Origin: a virus
Length of the DNA: 20,129 nt
Reading direction: 5' to 3' (one strand)
IMG/VR virus record: IMGVR_UViG_3300046371_000458
Coordinates: 1-20,129 of that record
Shown: in pieces, positions 19,891 through 20,129 of the stretch
Layout: every line of letters starts with the position of its first letter
Numbering within the stretch: the first letter of the stretch is position 1
Notes under the pieces: generated by a model
Database searches by the model: none
What the model saw: the letters and a program-made list of their open reading frames with translations, nothing else
Told to the model about the DNA's origin: nothing
Made by a program: the position numbers and the translations under genes

Positions 19891-20129
19891 ATGAATTTAG
19901 TAGGTTTCGGACTTACTGTACATGACAGTTCAGTAGCCGCATATAAAAACGGAAAGTTTTTATACAGAAAAGCAGAAAGACAATTTAAATCAAAACATGC
20001 TCATGGTGATATGCATTGGGCCAAGTCTGTTTTAGATGAATGGGACATAGATGATTTTGAGTTAGCTGTTTCTACTTGGTTGTCTGGAAATAATTCACAA
20101 GATTTTATTAGAACTGTTGAAGGCATAGT
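19891..20129 (+). CDS. Carbamoyltransferase (NodU/TobZ-like), N-terminal part, truncated by window end
   Basis: The ORF from 19891 stays open to the window edge (79 codons). It begins MNLVGFGLTVHDSSVAAYKN, continues GKFLYRKAERQFKSKHAHGD, and matches the start of the NodU/CmcH-type carbamoyltransferase family: a G-x-x-HDSS ATPase-fold strand, then an ER-x-x-R/K-KH segment. These enzymes use carbamoyl phosphate and ATP to carbamoylate sugars, antibiotics or other small molecules. In a phage, a role in modifying nucleotides or surface glycans is possible. No ribosome-binding site is seen; upstream is AT-rich (TATAGTAATATAT). Confidence 0.8.
   Translation, partial: MNLVGFGLTVHDSSVAAYKNGKFLYRKAERQFKSKHAHGDMHWAKSVLDEWDIDDFELAVSTWLSGNNSQDFIRTVEGI

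Overview
The window looks like part of a tailed-phage (Caudoviricetes) genome from an AT-rich marine bacterium. The best guess is a pelagiphage-like virus of an alphaproteobacterium. This rests on tightly packed genes with 1-4 nt stop/start overlaps, a family-A phage polymerase in a replication cassette, an M15 lysis peptidase, tail-type proteins, and small basic proteins of the kind seen in marine phage contigs. No integrase, tRNA, rRNA or CRISPR array was seen. The host assignment is inference.

Layout. Positions 1-1300 hold the end of a structural/lysis block: the tail of an upstream gene, a lysine-rich repeat protein, and an M15 peptidase. The only leftward gene is an SNF2-type helicase (1297-2745). 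It faces away from the rightward early genes across a 75-bp spacer that is almost entirely an inverted repeat carrying opposed TTGACA boxes. From 2821 to 10323 runs the replication module: a conserved unknown, a coiled-coil protein whose 3' end encodes three hairpins in a row, an SSB-like protein with a DDEVPF tail, a terminator-like hairpin, an archaeo-eukaryotic-type primase that also ends in an SSB-like tail (EEEVPF), a UvrD-like helicase, a small resolvase-like nuclease, a DUF3310 protein, and DNA polymerase A with Leu at the site equivalent to E. coli Phe762.

From 10324 to 11929 lies a promoter with a dyad, then small genes: a ribbon-helix-helix regulator, a zinc ribbon, a membrane protein, a TSCPD-like protein, and several ORFs under 60 codons. 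From 11926 to 16333 is an accessory/virion block: a 2OG-Fe(II) oxygenase coupled to a tail-type protein, three unknowns, and two overlapping paralogous membrane fatty-acid desaturases. From 16403 onward come a PD-(D/E)XK nuclease, two small membrane-type proteins, a structured 245-bp non-coding region, an HExxH metallopeptidase, an unknown with a VCPYA motif, three very basic small proteins, a membrane/coiled-coil protein, a Cys-rich small protein, and the start of a carbamoyltransferase cut by the window end.

The replication genes form a self-contained set of polymerase, primase, helicases, SSB and nucleases, probably expressed rightward from the 2.75-2.82 kb promoter region. The most unusual DNA-level signals are a strand-polarised 11-mer (ANCGNGGAYCG, eight perfect copies, all on the + strand, in several reading frames), the triple hairpin with a 20-bp perfect palindrome inside the coiled-coil gene, the inverted-repeat divergent promoter, and the repeat-rich non-coding region before the metallopeptidase.
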